Counted from the first letter of the stretch, positions 53,615 through 63,475 are shown. The stretch: DNA of 64,000 bases from Parasphingopyxis sp. (GCF_028279465.1 NZ_JANQNS010000015.1:62001-126000); one strand, 5' to 3'. The notes: generated by a model not told the origin, from the letters alone. Program-made: numbers and translations.

Positions 53615-53905
53615 TTAGTCGGGCTGGGCCGCTTGTCCGGGCTGCGCAGTGCTCAAGGGTTCGGGAGGTACCGCCGCTGATGAGGTCGTTTCGGTGACAC
53701 CCGCCGATGTCCGGTTGTCGGCAGCGTCATAAGAAAATTCGAAATCGACCGTTTCGGTTGAACGATCCGATTCAACTTCGATGACACGCCCGAGCGCGTC
53801 ATAGGTGAATGTAGCAGTTTCGGCCTGCATGGCGTTTGCGGCTGCGCTTTGGGTGGCCAAAGCCGCCGAGGCGAGAATGGCTGAAACGATGTGGCGATTG
53901 GTCAT
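53615..53905 (-). CDS. Small exported protein with a single YD repeat (mini-Rhs)
   Basis: A 96-residue protein upstream of the large Rhs gene in the same direction, 52 bases apart. It has a signal peptide (IVSAILASAALATQSAAANA). One complete YD repeat follows (TFTYDALGRVIEVESDRSTE, then FEFSYDAADNRTS), and the tail is rich in P, Q, A and S (PPEPLSTAQPGQAAQPD). It is too short to form a cocoon. It might cap, chaperone or nucleate the large Rhs shell, or be a remnant of a longer gene. The intact signal and start argue for a functional gene. Confidence 0.75.
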   Translation of the reverse strand: MTNRHIVSAILASAALATQSAAANAMQAETATFTYDALGRVIEVESDRSTETVDFEFSYDAADNRTSAGVTETTSSAAVPPEPLSTAQPGQAAQPD

Positions 53906-54181
53906 GGTGATCTCCCGGTTACGAATCAGGAGGTATCAACGCATTTCCAACATTAGAACAAAAAAAGAACAAATAGGTGGCGATGGCCTATCGAGCCGCT
54001 ATCACGCTCTCTTTTCTGGTATATTAAGCAATATGTTAGACGAGAAGCCCGTGAGAAGACGCGGAATTGGACGTCTCGGATTGATCGCAGTCTGGACTAA
54101 GGACCAAGCGGTTGCTCCAGATCTGAATCTAGTACGTAGCGCCATCGCCTCTCAATCTCCGACTGTAAAAGGCAATTGCCG
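53906..54181. other. Intergenic region between the Rhs operon and parE
   Basis: About 276 bases, more AT-rich than the flanks on the left side. It should hold the leftward promoter of the mini-Rhs/Rhs operon, and GGGAG lies just before the start codon at 53905. The right half reads as a possible protein on the plus strand from 54033 (MLDEKPVRRRGIGRLGL), but that frame then runs antisense into parE and has no homologous look, so it is not called. Confidence 0.5.
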
Positions 54182-56164
54182 TCAGACGTCGATCGCCTCT
54201 TCATCCAGCATCGCCGCATTCTCCTGGATGAAGACGAAGCGGTGCTCGGGATGCTTGCCCATCAGCCGGTCGACGAGATCCTTCACTCCGGCCTCTTTCT
54301 GGAATTCCTGCGGCAGCGTGACTTTCAACAGCGAGCGTGTGTCCGGGTCCATCGTCGTCTCGCGCAGCTGTTTCGGGTTCATCTCACCCAAGCCCTTGAA
54401 GCGCGCGACATCGACCTTCTTGCCCTTGAATACGGTCGCTTCGATCTCGGCGCGCTCGGCATCGTCCTGCGCATAATGGCTCGTGCCGCCCGCAGTCAGG
54501 CGGTAGAGCGGCGGGCGGGCGAGGAAGACATGGCCGGCCTTCACTATTGCGCCCATCTCCTGGAAGAAGAAGGTCATCAGCAGCGTTGCGATATGCGCGC
54601 CGTCGACATCTGCATCTGTCATGATGATGATTCGTTCGTAGCGCAGCTGATCGGGATCGCATTGCTCGCGCGTGCCGCAGCCGAGCGCGAGGATGATGTC
54701 GGCAATTTCCTGATTTGCCAATATCTTGGCGGAGGTTGCTGAGGCGACGTTGAGGATCTTGCCGCGAATCGGGAGGATCGCCTGTGTCTTGCGGTTGCGC
54801 GCCTGCTTGGCCGATCCACCCGCGCTGTCGCCCTCGACGATAAAGAGCTCGGTGCCTTCGGGCCCCGCTTCAGAGCAATCGGTCAGCTTGCCGGGGAGGC
54901 GCAGTTTGCGGGCGCTCGTCGCGGTCTTGCGCTTGACCTCTTTTTCCGCCTTGCGCGCGAGCCGCTCTTCCATTCGCTCGACGCAATAGGTGAGCAGTGC
55001 TTTGCCCCGCTCCATATTGTCCGTGCAATAATGGTCGAAATGGTCGCGGATCGCATTTTCGACGAGTTTCGCGGCTTCGGGACTCGTTAGCCGGTCCTTG
55101 GTCTGGCTCTGAAATTGCGGATCCTTGAGGAACACCGAGAGCATCAGCTCGCTGCCGGACATGATATCGTCGGCCGTGATGCCCGACGCTTTCTTGATGC
55201 CGACCAGTTCGCCGAAGGCCCGGATGCCTTTGACGAGCGCTGCGCGCAGGCCCGCTTCGTGGGTGCCGCCGTCGCGGGTCGGTATCGTGTTGCAATAATA
55301 GCTGTAGGCGCCGTCCGAATAGAGCGGCCAGGCGACCGCCCATTCGACCGAGCCCAAGCCATCCGGGAAATCCTGCTTGCCCGCAAAGAAGTCCGTCGTC
55401 GCGCAGGGGCGCTCGCCGACTTCTTCGGCGAGATGGTCGGCGAGACCGCCGGGAAACTGGAAGACGGCCTCGGGCGGCGTATCGTCCTTGATCAGGCTTT
55501 CGTCGCATTTCCAACGGATCTCGACCCCGGCGAACAGATAGGCCTTGGAGCGCGCGAGCTGGTGCAACCGCTGCGGCTTGAACTGTGCTTTCTTGCCGAA
55601 GATTTCGGGGTCGGGAATAAAGGCGACCGTCGTCCCGCGCCGGTTCGGCGTATCGCCGACCTTTGCGAGCTTCGACGTCACCTCGCCGCGCGCATAGGTT
55701 TGGCGATGGACTTCCTTGTTCTTCGCCACCTCGACGATCGTTTCCTTGGACAGCGCATTGACAACGCTGACGCCGACGCCGTGCAGCCCGCCTGACGTTG
55801 CATAGGCTTTGTCGGTGAATTTGCCGCCCGAATGGAGCGTCGTCATGATGACTTCGAGCGCCGATTTCTTTTTGAATTTCGGATGCGGATCGATCGGAAT
55901 GCCCCGGCCGTTATCGCTGATCGTCAGCCGGTTTCCCGGTTCGAGGCTGATCTCAATCCGGCTCGCATGACCCGCGACTGCCTCGTCCATCGCATTGTCG
56001 AGCACTTCGGCCGCAAGATGATGCAGCGCGCGCTCGTCGGTGCCGCCGATATACATGCCGGGCCGCCGCCGGACGGGTTCAAGCCCTTCCAGCACCTCGA
56101 TCGCGGAGGCGTCGTATTCGTCGGAGGCGCCGCCTCCCGATGATCCGGAGAACAGATCGGTCAT
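54182..56164 (-). CDS. parE: DNA topoisomerase IV subunit B
   Basis: A 660-residue type IIA topoisomerase ATPase subunit that works with ParC to unlink daughter chromosomes. The GHKL ATPase part has EVLEGLEPVRRRPGMYIGGT, EVLDNAMDEAVAGHASRIEI, LTISDNGRGIPIDPHPKFKK, and SGGLHGVGVSVVNALS. The Toprim part has ELFIVEGDSAGGSAKQARNR and IIIMTDADVDGAHIATLLMT. The length, below GyrB (about 800), and the HPKFKKKSALEVI segment indicate ParE rather than GyrB. Confidence 0.94.
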   Translation of the reverse strand: MTDLFSGSSGGGASDEYDASAIEVLEGLEPVRRRPGMYIGGTDERALHHLAAEVLDNAMDEAVAGHASRIEISLEPGNRLTISDNGRGIPIDPHPKFKKKSALEVIMTTLHSGGKFTDKAYATSGGLHGVGVSVVNALSKETIVEVAKNKEVHRQTYARGEVTSKLAKVGDTPNRRGTTVAFIPDPEIFGKKAQFKPQRLHQLARSKAYLFAGVEIRWKCDESLIKDDTPPEAVFQFPGGLADHLAEEVGERPCATTDFFAGKQDFPDGLGSVEWAVAWPLYSDGAYSYYCNTIPTRDGGTHEAGLRAALVKGIRAFGELVGIKKASGITADDIMSGSELMLSVFLKDPQFQSQTKDRLTSPEAAKLVENAIRDHFDHYCTDNMERGKALLTYCVERMEERLARKAEKEVKRKTATSARKLRLPGKLTDCSEAGPEGTELFIVEGDSAGGSAKQARNRKTQAILPIRGKILNVASATSAKILANQEIADIILALGCGTREQCDPDQLRYERIIIMTDADVDGAHIATLLMTFFFQEMGAIVKAGHVFLARPPLYRLTAGGTSHYAQDDAERAEIEATVFKGKKVDVARFKGLGEMNPKQLRETTMDPDTRSLLKVTLPQEFQKEAGVKDLVDRLMGKHPEHRFVFIQENAAMLDEEAIDV

Positions 56165-56197
56165 GCCAATCGATATAAGAATCGCGGAGTCGCTGCG

Positions 56198-57217
56198 CTA
56201 GCGCTCGGTCGGCGACTTATCCCCAACGTCGCGCCAGGGCTGCCCGACAAAGCGTTTCCAGCGATCGCGAAAGCCCCAGAGATAGTTCACGCGCCGCTCG
56301 GCGATGCCGGACAGGCTGAACGGATCGAGGCCGGTCCATGGGAGATAGGGATTGCGCCGGCCATAGGCCCAGATCTCCACGCGCGTGGAGGGCCGCACGG
56401 ACGGCCCGCGCGCGTGAAAGCCGAACGTGTCGCCGACGACGAGCGTGTTGGCGAGTACAGCGAAGGACTGGGGCTCTGGTAAGCGGAGGCCGGGCAACTC
56501 TTCGCGCGTCACCCGGAAGGAACCACGCGATGAGAGGCGATCGACACCGTCCGGCGCCTTGATGCTCATCTGCCGTTCCCATTCCAGCCGCTCGGGCGTC
56601 AGCCGATGCGAGCCGGGCACATAGCAAAACGGCCCCTCGTCCTCGGCGACATCGGTCAGGAACAGCCATGCCTTGACCGTCGGATGAAACGTATCGGCGT
56701 GGAAATGGGTCTGCGGGTCGGGATCGGCGTCGCGCATATGCGAAAGGATCGATTGAATATATGTGAGCGGCTCCTGGTCGAAGCTGCCCGCATAGCGGAT
56801 CAGTCCGCGCCAGTCGGGATTGGACAGCAGCGCGCGGGCCTCTGGAATCTTCGCAAGCAAGACCGGGTCGAGCGCGAACCGCCGCGTGATCGTGTCGCCC
56901 TGCACCATGTCGCGGGCCGGGCCGCGATGGGCGAGCACCGCATCGCGCAGCCGCGCGAACTGGTCCGCCGGCAGGAAATCGGGCTTGGCGACGAAGCCGT
57001 CCCGGTCGAACGCCGCGCGGTCCGCCGGATCGATCAGTTTCGCGAGTCTTTCACGCCGCTTCCACGCCATCGCATGCGCGCGCTTGACCCGCGTCGCATG
57101 CAGCCCGCGGGTATTGAGCCGGTGCGAGCCGATGATCGGATTCTTGCTGAAATTCTTCGCGCCCGTAGCGAGCTGCGCGACCCATATTGGAGCAAGGAGA
57201 TAGCGGGCAAGACGCAT
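56198..57217 (-). CDS. Phytanoyl-CoA dioxygenase (PhyH) family protein
   Basis: A 339-residue non-heme Fe(II)/2-oxoglutarate oxygenase-like protein. The frame extends upstream, but the ATG at 57217 gives MRLARYLLAPIWVAQ and avoids overlap with the divergent gene. Iron-binding residues are likely H and D in TQTHF-type QTHFHADTFHPTVKAWLF near residue 190 (H-x-D), and the distal histidine in DTFGFHARGPSVRPSTRVEI near 290, with the following Arg for 2-oxoglutarate. EDEGPFCYVPGSHRLTPERL is typical of the family. The substrate is unknown; it is divergent, with a 28-base gap, from the sulfotransferase-like gene. Confidence 0.86.
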   Translation of the reverse strand: MRLARYLLAPIWVAQLATGAKNFSKNPIIGSHRLNTRGLHATRVKRAHAMAWKRRERLAKLIDPADRAAFDRDGFVAKPDFLPADQFARLRDAVLAHRGPARDMVQGDTITRRFALDPVLLAKIPEARALLSNPDWRGLIRYAGSFDQEPLTYIQSILSHMRDADPDPQTHFHADTFHPTVKAWLFLTDVAEDEGPFCYVPGSHRLTPERLEWERQMSIKAPDGVDRLSSRGSFRVTREELPGLRLPEPQSFAVLANTLVVGDTFGFHARGPSVRPSTRVEIWAYGRRNPYLPWTGLDPFSLSGIAERRVNYLWGFRDRWKRFVGQPWRDVGDKSPTER

Positions 57218-57245
57218 AGGGGCTTTCTGGCAAAATCGATTAGCG

Positions 57246-58259
57246 ATGTTATTAGCCGGAATTGTCAGCGAAAAGGAACGGGATATCGAGCAGAAAGCCA
57301 AGCGCCTCGTTGTGCATATCGGAATGCCGAAAACCGGAACGTCCGCGCTGCGGCATCTTTTGGCCGACAATGCCGATTACTTGGCCTCACACGATATTCT
57401 CGTGCCGATGCCGATGGCGGACAAAAAAGCCTGGCATCGTAGATTCGCGCGCGAATTGGCTGGTCGCTCGGAAGAGGGTAGTGCGACGGGCTATTGTGAG
57501 CGCATGTCTCACGCCATCGGCGGCTCGGGCGCGACAACAGCAATTTTGTCGGCGGAGACATTCTCGACGCTTGGGCCATCTTCGGATGTCGCGAACCGCC
57601 TTGCCGATTTCGCGCAGTCGATTGGCCGACGTGTCACCATAATCATCTTTCTCAGGCGGCAGCAGGATTATGCGGAATCGCTATACGTACAACGAGTCAA
57701 AACGGGATATCTAAACAGCGATTTCGAGACATTCGTAGAAGAGAATCTCGGAAAACCGGTGTTCGACTATACGAAGCTGTTGGCGCCCTGGGAGACTGCC
57801 TTTGACGACATCGTCGTGCGCAAATTCGTCCCCGAAAACATCGCTACGGATTTTTTCGATGCGACGGGCCTCCATGTTTCACCCGAGCAGCTGCCGGCGC
57901 CCATCGGGCGGTACAATCTCAGGATGACAGCACGAACAGTGGAGCAATTGCGCTTCTGTACAAGTCTGTTGGAGAAAGAGGGTGTCGGCAGGTTCGAACG
58001 GGGCAAGTTGCTCGCTCGTGTGATGGAGGTGTTGCCCGATTCCCATGGCCCGGCCTTTCACGCGCTGACGCCCCAACTGTCGGAACGTATCCGGCGGACA
58101 TGCGATGACACGAATGACGAAATTGCGCGCCGCTATTTCGATAGCCCACCACTGTTTCCGGATACCGGCCCATTACCCGAACCGACGGTAGTGCGAATCG
58201 ACGACCCTCAGGAACAAGCGCGATTAACCGACTTGGTGGCGCGTCTCCACGGACCGTAG
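57246..58259 (+). CDS. Sulfotransferase-like protein
   Basis: A 337-residue protein with the PAPS-binding signature near its N-terminus: LVVHIGMPKTGTSALRHLLA (residues about 21-40), the 5'-phosphosulfate loop. A second segment, TIIIFLRRQQDYAESLYVQR (about 140), matches the region binding the 3'-phosphate of PAPS, with Arg and Ser/Tyr variants. FDYTKLLAPWETAFDDIVVR follows. Such proteins sulfate glycans or lipids. The acceptor is unknown. It is divergent from the PhyH gene and converges on gcrA. CysQ (7034) could remove the by-product PAP. Confidence 0.83.
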   Translation: MLLAGIVSEKERDIEQKAKRLVVHIGMPKTGTSALRHLLADNADYLASHDILVPMPMADKKAWHRRFARELAGRSEEGSATGYCERMSHAIGGSGATTAILSAETFSTLGPSSDVANRLADFAQSIGRRVTIIIFLRRQQDYAESLYVQRVKTGYLNSDFETFVEENLGKPVFDYTKLLAPWETAFDDIVVRKFVPENIATDFFDATGLHVSPEQLPAPIGRYNLRMTARTVEQLRFCTSLLEKEGVGRFERGKLLARVMEVLPDSHGPAFHALTPQLSERIRRTCDDTNDEIARRYFDSPPLFPDTGPLPEPTVVRIDDPQEQARLTDLVARLHGP

Positions 58260-58268
58260 AGCCGCCTC

Positions 58269-58919
58269 CTACCGCACCCGCGGACCGCCGAAGGGCAGGG
58301 GTGGCGGCGGGCGTCGGTCCTTGCGCGGGAGCTGCGCCTGATAGGCGCGGCCGCAATGCTCGACGCAATAGGGAAAGCCCGGATTCACCGGCTTGCCGCA
58401 GAAATGGAAATCGGATTCGCCAGGATGGCCTATCGGCCATTTGCAGATCCGCTCTGTTAGGTCGAGCAGGCCCGTCTTGTCCTCATATTCGGGATCGAGC
58501 TTTTGTGGAACGAGTCGGCGCGGCGGCGCTGGCGGCAGTGGCTGCTGATCGGCCGGCGATTGGCGGGTAAAGCCGCCCGGACCAATCGAACGGTACTGCG
58601 GCCCCGAAGGCGCGGGTGCGGCTTTCTGTTGCGGCGCTTCCGCGGGCTTGGCCGTTTTTGCGGGCGTTTTCGGCGCGGTTTTCGCTTTCGCCTTAGTGGC
58701 TGTCTTGGTCTTCGGAGCGGCCTTCTTCGCAGCAGGCTTTTTCTTCGCCTTCGACTTGGCTTTCACGGGCGAGGGGCGGGATTTGAGGCCCAGGCGATGG
58801 GCCTTGCCGATCACCGCGTTGCGGCTCACGCCGCCAAGCTTCTCGGCGATCTGGCTCGCCGTCATGCCTTTTTCCCACATCTTTTTCAGATCATCGATGC
58901 GTTCGTCGGTCCAGGCCAT
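58269..58919 (-). CDS. gcrA: GcrA cell cycle regulator
   Basis: A 216-residue regulator. The frame is open upstream, but the ATG at 58919 gives MAWTDERIDDLKKMWEKGMT, the classic GcrA N-terminus, continuing ASQIAEKLGGVSRNAVIGKA as the DNA-binding helix-turn-helix. A long Lys/Ala/Pro-rich linker (KAKSKAKKKPAAKKAAPKTK) follows, then the sigma-70-binding C-terminal domain with LLDLTERICKWPIGHPGESD, FHFCGKPVNPGFPYCVEHCG (two zinc-type cysteine pairs). GcrA activates sigma-70 promoters at sites methylated at GANTC by CcrM. The linker is longer than in Caulobacter, as in other sphingomonads. Confidence 0.95.
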   Translation of the reverse strand: MAWTDERIDDLKKMWEKGMTASQIAEKLGGVSRNAVIGKAHRLGLKSRPSPVKAKSKAKKKPAAKKAAPKTKTATKAKAKTAPKTPAKTAKPAEAPQQKAAPAPSGPQYRSIGPGGFTRQSPADQQPLPPAPPRRLVPQKLDPEYEDKTGLLDLTERICKWPIGHPGESDFHFCGKPVNPGFPYCVEHCGRAYQAQLPRKDRRPPPPLPFGGPRVR

Positions 58920-58990
58920 CAATATTCCTTCTTTAGTGCAAAGCTCATCTGGCTTGCCGGAGCGTGCCGCAGCGGATAATCGCGTTGGCA

Positions 58991-59860
58991 ATGTCAGACC
59001 AGCCCAAATCGCACCAGACCCAATCGCGCGATACCGATTTTCCAATACCGGAAGCCCGAACACTGCCCGAACCGGGCGTACCCTCGATCGCTTTCGTCAA
59101 CTGGGTTGGATTACGAACGCTCTACATTAAGGAGGTTCGCCGTTTCTTCAAGGTCCAGCTGCAAACCGTCTGGGCTCCGGCCGTCACGACATTACTGTTC
59201 TTGGTGATATTCACTGTGGCGCTCGGCCGTGGCGATCGCGAAGTGCTGGGCGTCCCGTTCAACACCTTTCTCGCGCCCGGCCTCATCGTGATGGGCATGA
59301 TTCAGAATGCCTTCGCCAATTCCAGCTTCTCCCTGCTCGTCGGGAAGATCCAGGGCACGATCGTCGACTATCTGATGCCGCCATTGTCCACGCTCGAACT
59401 GCTCATTGCGCTCGTCGCCGGTGCCGTGACCCGGGCGTTCTGTGTCGGCATCGCCGTTTGGGTTGCGATGTGGCTCTGGGGTATCGACGTTTCGACAGAG
59501 CATGTCTGGGCCATCGTCTATTTCGGCCTGATGGGCTCGATCATGCTCGCCTTTCTCGGCGTGCTGACATCGATCTGGGCAGAAAAATTCGACCATGCCG
59601 CAGCCGTGACCAATTTCGTCGTTGCTCCGCTCGCCTTGTTGTCCGGCACCTTCTACACGATCGAGCGGCTCGATCCGATCTTCCAGGCGGTGAGCGCGCT
59701 CAATCCGTTTTTCTATGTGATTTCCGGTTTCCGATATGGGTTTATCGGCGCGACGGATTCCAATCTGGCGATGGGCGTTGTCGTACTGCTGGCCCTCAAC
59801 GTTGCCCTGTGTGCGCTGTGCTACTGGCTGCTCGTGCGCGGGTGGAAGATAAAGAGCTGA
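58991..59860 (+). CDS. ABC-2 type transporter permease
   Basis: A 289-residue membrane protein with about six helices. A short amphipathic N-terminal stretch (VNWVGLRTLYIKEVRRFFKV) precedes the first helix near residue 63. Helices then fall near 95-115, 130-160, 170-195, 205-225 and 255-280. The ABC-2 signature region reads APLALLSGTFYTIERLDPIF, followed by ALNPFFYVISGFRYGFIGAT. It would export a drug, lipid or polysaccharide with an ATPase, but no ATPase gene is adjacent, so the partner lies elsewhere or is missing. It is divergent from gcrA by 71 bases. Confidence 0.9.
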   Translation: MSDQPKSHQTQSRDTDFPIPEARTLPEPGVPSIAFVNWVGLRTLYIKEVRRFFKVQLQTVWAPAVTTLLFLVIFTVALGRGDREVLGVPFNTFLAPGLIVMGMIQNAFANSSFSLLVGKIQGTIVDYLMPPLSTLELLIALVAGAVTRAFCVGIAVWVAMWLWGIDVSTEHVWAIVYFGLMGSIMLAFLGVLTSIWAEKFDHAAAVTNFVVAPLALLSGTFYTIERLDPIFQAVSALNPFFYVISGFRYGFIGATDSNLAMGVVVLLALNVALCALCYWLLVRGWKIKS

Positions 59861-59917
59861 GGCGCGTTTTCGGCATTTGACGGACTCGTTCCGCGCTCGG
59901 TATAAGGCGGTCCGATT

Positions 59918-59945
59918 GGCGGCCATCGGGGCCGCCTTTTGCTTT
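59918..59945 (+). terminator. Intrinsic terminator after the ABC permease gene
   Basis: Stem GGCGGCC (59918-59924) and GGCCGCC (59930-59936), loop of five bases, followed by TTTTGCTTTT. It lies 58 bases after the permease stop and 27 bases before the argD start, so it may also act as a leader terminator for the arginine genes. Confidence 0.8.
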
Positions 59946-59971
59946 TGCGAACGCCGAACAGGAACGCCACA

Positions 59972-61159
59972 ATGACGATCACGCCGCTGATGCCCGTTTA
60001 TCCCCGCAGCCCGGTGCGTCCGGTGCGCGGCGAGGGCGCCTATCTGTTCGGCGAAGAGGGCGAGCGCTATCTCGATTTCGCAAGCGGCATTGCGGTCAAC
60101 CTGCTCGGCCACAGCCATCCGCACCTGACGAAGGCGATCCAGGACCAGGCGGCGCAGCTCGTCCATGTCTCGAACATGTATGGCTCTCCGCAGGGCGAGC
60201 ATCTGGCGCAGCGGATTTGCGATAACAGTTTCGCCGATACGGTCTTCTTCACCAATTCGGGTGCCGAAGCGGTCGAGTGCGCGATCAAGACGGCGCGGCG
60301 CTATCATCACGCGAACGGCGCGCCCGAACGCAAGAAGCTGATCACCTTCTCCGCCGCTTTCCACGGCCGGACGATGGCGACGATCAGCGCTGCGGGATCG
60401 GAAAAAATGGTTGGGGGCTTCGAGCCGGTGCTGCCGGGTTTCGAAACGGTCGAGTTCGACAATCTCGACGCAGCCGAAGCGGCGATCGATGCGCACACGG
60501 CGGGCTTCCTCGTCGAGCCCGTGCAGGGCGAGGGCGGTATCCGCCCGGCTAGCGAAGAGTTCATGCAGGGCTTGCGCAAGCTTGCGGACGAGCACGATCT
60601 GATTCTGGCGCTCGACGAGGTGCAGTGCGGCTATGGCCGGACCGGCACCTTCTTCGCCTATGAGCAATATGGGATCGAGCCCGATATCCTCGCCTCGGCC
60701 AAGGGCATTGGCGGCGGTTTCCCGTTGGGCGCGTGCCTCGCGACCGAAAAGGCAGCCTCCGGGATGGTCATCGGCACGCACGGTTCGACCTATGGCGGCG
60801 GTCCGCTCGCGATGGCGGCGGGCGAGGCGGTGCTCGACGTGATCCTCGAAGACGGCTTCTTCGATCATGTGAAGCAGATGGGCGACCGGCTCCGCCAGGC
60901 GCTGGAGCAGATGCTGCCCAATCACGATCATTTGTTCGAAGGCGTACGCGGCAAAGGGTTGATGCTCGGCATCAAGATGAAGGTCGATAGCAAGCCGTTC
61001 GTCCCGTATCTGCGCAGCAAGGGCCTGTTGATGGTCGCGGCGGCCGGCGATGTGGTCCGCGTTCTGCCACCGCTCAATATCGAAGAAAATCATATTGCCG
61101 AGTTCATCGAACTGCTCTCCGACGCCGCGCGGGATTACGAACCGCCGCAGGACTCATGA
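59972..61159 (+). CDS. argD: Acetylornithine aminotransferase
   Basis: A 395-residue class-III PLP aminotransferase of arginine (and possibly lysine) biosynthesis. The ATG at 59972 gives [20 protein letters not shown]. Key parts are [20 protein letters not shown] near residue 30, [20 protein letters not shown] near 95, [20 protein letters not shown] near 213, and the PLP lysine in [14 protein letters not shown] near 245. The stop overlaps the argF start (ATGA), forming an operon with argF and hslO. Confidence 0.95.
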   Translation: MTITPLMPVYPRSPVRPVRGEGAYLFGEEGERYLDFASGIAVNLLGHSHPHLTKAIQDQAAQLVHVSNMYGSPQGEHLAQRICDNSFADTVFFTNSGAEAVECAIKTARRYHHANGAPERKKLITFSAAFHGRTMATISAAGSEKMVGGFEPVLPGFETVEFDNLDAAEAAIDAHTAGFLVEPVQGEGGIRPASEEFMQGLRKLADEHDLILALDEVQCGYGRTGTFFAYEQYGIEPDILASAKGIGGGFPLGACLATEKAASGMVIGTHGSTYGGGPLAMAAGEAVLDVILEDGFFDHVKQMGDRLRQALEQMLPNHDHLFEGVRGKGLMLGIKMKVDSKPFVPYLRSKGLLMVAAAGDVVRVLPPLNIEENHIAEFIELLSDAARDYEPPQDS

Positions 61160-62085
61160 CGCGGCATTTCCTCGATATCGCGGAGCTGGACGGCGACGCG
61201 CTGGCGGCAATCCTCGACGATGCGCTGACGGCCAAGGCCGCGCGCACCGGCAAGCCGAAGGGCGCGGCTGACGATGACGCGTCGCTGGCGGGCCATGCGC
61301 TGGCGATGATTTTCGAGAAGAATTCGACCCGCACGCGTACCTCATTCGATATGGCGATCCGGCAGCTCGGTGGCTCGTCGATGGTGCTGGAGTCCGGTGC
61401 AATGCAACTCGGCCGCGGCGAAACCATCGCCGACACCGCCCGCGTACTTTCCCGTTATGTCGACGCGATCATGATCCGCACCGATGATCATTCGAAGCTC
61501 ACGGAAATGGCGGACTATGCGAGCGTGCCTGTCATCAATGGGCTGACGGACCGTTCACATCCCTGCCAGATCATGGCGGATATGCTGACGGTGCTGGAAA
61601 AGCTTAACCGCCTAGCGAGAACGAAATGGGCCTGGCTGGGTGATGGCAATAATGTTCTGACCTCGATCATCGAGGCAGGCAGCCTGCTCAAATTCGATGT
61701 CGCTGTCGCCTGTCCTGAAAATCTGCCGCCTCCCGAGGATGTCGTAAGCGCCGCGCGCAAACGGGGCGGCATGGTCGAGATCACGCGCGATCCGATGATT
61801 GCGGTCGTCGATGCCGATGTCGTCGTAACGGACACCTGGATTTCGATGGGTCAGAAGGGCGGGGAGGCTAAGCTTGCCGCGCTCGAACCCTATCAGGTGA
61901 GGGAAACCGTAATGGCCGCCGCGAAGCCCGATGCGATCTTCCTCCACTGTTTGCCCGCGCATCGCGGTGAGGAGGTGACGGCGGAGGTGATCGACGGGCC
62001 GCAATCGGCGATCTGGGACGAAGCGGAAAACCGTCTGCATGCGCAAAAGGCAATCCTGCGGTGGTGCTTCGGCCTGATCGGATGA
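61156..62085 (+). CDS. argF: Ornithine carbamoyltransferase
   Basis: A 309-residue enzyme that makes citrulline from ornithine and carbamoyl phosphate. The carbamoyl phosphate motif STRTRTSFD is near residue 57, followed by [14 protein letters not shown] near 135, [14 protein letters not shown] near 224 and the catalytic [16 protein letters not shown] near 263. This completes an argD-argF pair, linked by a 4-base overlap. The same overlap leads on to hslO. Confidence 0.96.
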   Translation: MTRHFLDIAELDGDALAAILDDALTAKAARTGKPKGAADDDASLAGHALAMIFEKNSTRTRTSFDMAIRQLGGSSMVLESGAMQLGRGETIADTARVLSRYVDAIMIRTDDHSKLTEMADYASVPVINGLTDRSHPCQIMADMLTVLEKLNRLARTKWAWLGDGNNVLTSIIEAGSLLKFDVAVACPENLPPPEDVVSAARKRGGMVEITRDPMIAVVDADVVVTDTWISMGQKGGEAKLAALEPYQVRETVMAAAKPDAIFLHCLPAHRGEEVTAEVIDGPQSAIWDEAENRLHAQKAILRWCFGLIG

Positions 62086-62978
62086 CGACTGCGGTGATGG
62101 ACAGTTCGCTCGGTTTTTCGATACCGGGCAGCAACGCGCGCGGCCGCATCGTGCGCATCGGCCCGGCACTGGACGCTGTGCTGGAGGCACATGCCTATCC
62201 CGAACCACTTGCCCGGCTGTTGGCCGAAGCGCTGGTTCTGGCCGGGCTTCTCGGATCGACGCTGAAAGAGGCGGGCGGCCAGCTGACGATCCAGGCGCAG
62301 ACGCAGAATGGCGTCGTCGAGCTGCTGGTCGCGGATTACAAAGGCGGCGAATTGCGTGGCTATATCCGGCATGATGCCGAGCGATTGGCGGCAGCGCCGG
62401 CCGACCCCTCGCTCTTCGCGCTGTTCGGGCAGGGCTATCTCGCGATCACCTTCGACCAGGCCGTTACCGGCGAGCGCTATCAGGGCATTGTTCCGTTGGA
62501 AGGCGGATCGCTGGCCGAAGCGGCCGAGCATTATTTCGTGCAATCGGAACAGATTCCGAGTCTAATCCGGATTGCTGTGCGGAAGAATGGGAAAGGTGGC
62601 TGGGTTGCAGGCGGCCTGCTGTTACAGCATCTGGCCGAGGGCGAAGAGGGGCGCGAGCGGCTGCATGTCCGGCTCGATCATCCCGAATGGGAGCATATCC
62701 GTACGCTGGGCGAAACGGTCACCGCAGACGAACTCGCCAGCGATGCGTTGGAGATGGATGCGCTCGTCTGGCGGCTCTTTCACGACGAGGGCGAGATTCG
62801 GGTGCTGCCGCAAAATCCGCTCGGCAAAGGCTGTCGCTGCGATCCGGTCCATATCCGGCAGGTCATCGGTCAATTCAGTGCGGAAGAGCGTGTCGAAATG
62901 GCAGATTCCGACGGCATAATCCGCGTGAATTGCGAATTCTGCGCCAAGAGTTTTCCGATAGAAGCTGCTGAGCTTTAA
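62082..62978 (+). CDS. hslO: Hsp33 redox-regulated chaperone
   Basis: A 298-residue holdase activated by oxidation. The zinc-binding redox switch at the C-terminus is complete: C251 and C253 in [12 protein letters not shown]284 and C287 in NCEFCAKSF. The N-terminal domain has [20 protein letters not shown] and [20 protein letters not shown]. The start overlaps argF by four bases, so the chaperone is made with arginine enzymes, a usual arrangement in this group. Confidence 0.95.
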   Translation: MTTAVMDSSLGFSIPGSNARGRIVRIGPALDAVLEAHAYPEPLARLLAEALVLAGLLGSTLKEAGGQLTIQAQTQNGVVELLVADYKGGELRGYIRHDAERLAAAPADPSLFALFGQGYLAITFDQAVTGERYQGIVPLEGGSLAEAAEHYFVQSEQIPSLIRIAVRKNGKGGWVAGGLLLQHLAEGEEGRERLHVRLDHPEWEHIRTLGETVTADELASDALEMDALVWRLFHDEGEIRVLPQNPLGKGCRCDPVHIRQVIGQFSAEERVEMADSDGIIRVNCEFCAKSFPIEAAEL

Positions 62979-63070
62979 GCCAAATTTGTGACTTTCAGCA
63001 CTGGTTCACCTTGTTTCGGTTATAAAATGGTCGTGATGGCGGAGTATCGCCGTCCGCTATGGGAGTGAAC

Positions 63071-63475
63071 ATGCGTAAATTTCCGCGCCTCAAGCCGGCC
63101 CTGATGGGTGCGGCCGCATCGATGCTGCTCGCGACGCCGGGTGCCGCGCAGGCGCCCGCCGCGCTATCCGGCTTGCAAAGCGGCAACTGGGAATTGCGCG
63201 ACCTGGGGCGTTCGGGCGCGCGTACGCAGATTTGCGTCCGCAATCCCGCGCGTTTGCTGCAAATTCGCCATACGGGCCGATCCTGTCCGCGCCGTGTATT
63301 GAGCGAAGACGGCCGTTCGGTCACAGTGCGTTACGATTGTTCGGGGGCGGGTTGGGGCCAGACTGAAGTGTCGGTCGAAACGCCGCGGCTCGCGCGGATC
63401 GATACCCAGGGCATCGCGAATGGCAGCCCTTTTCATAACGTCTATGAGGCGCGCCGGACGGGCGAGTGCCGCTAA
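63071..63475 (+). CDS. Small exported protein, DUF3617-like
   Basis: A 134-residue protein with a Sec signal peptide (KPALMGAAASMLLATPGAAQ). The ATG at 63071 is chosen because the alternative at 63059 adds residues before a normal n-region. The mature part (GNWELRDLGRSGARTQICVR, later GRSVTVRYDCSGAGWGQTEV) has four cysteines and the G-x-W-E-L opening and later redox-free beta pattern of DUF3617 proteins. Role unknown. It stands alone between hslO and queC. Confidence 0.78.
   Translation: MRKFPRLKPALMGAAASMLLATPGAAQAPAALSGLQSGNWELRDLGRSGARTQICVRNPARLLQIRHTGRSCPRRVLSEDGRSVTVRYDCSGAGWGQTEVSVETPRLARIDTQGIANGSPFHNVYEARRTGECR

Noticed and set aside
54033-54476. Plus-strand frame starting before and running antisense into parE
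   Set aside because: Start lacks a ribosome-binding site, most of its length is the complement of parE, and the translation shows no motif.
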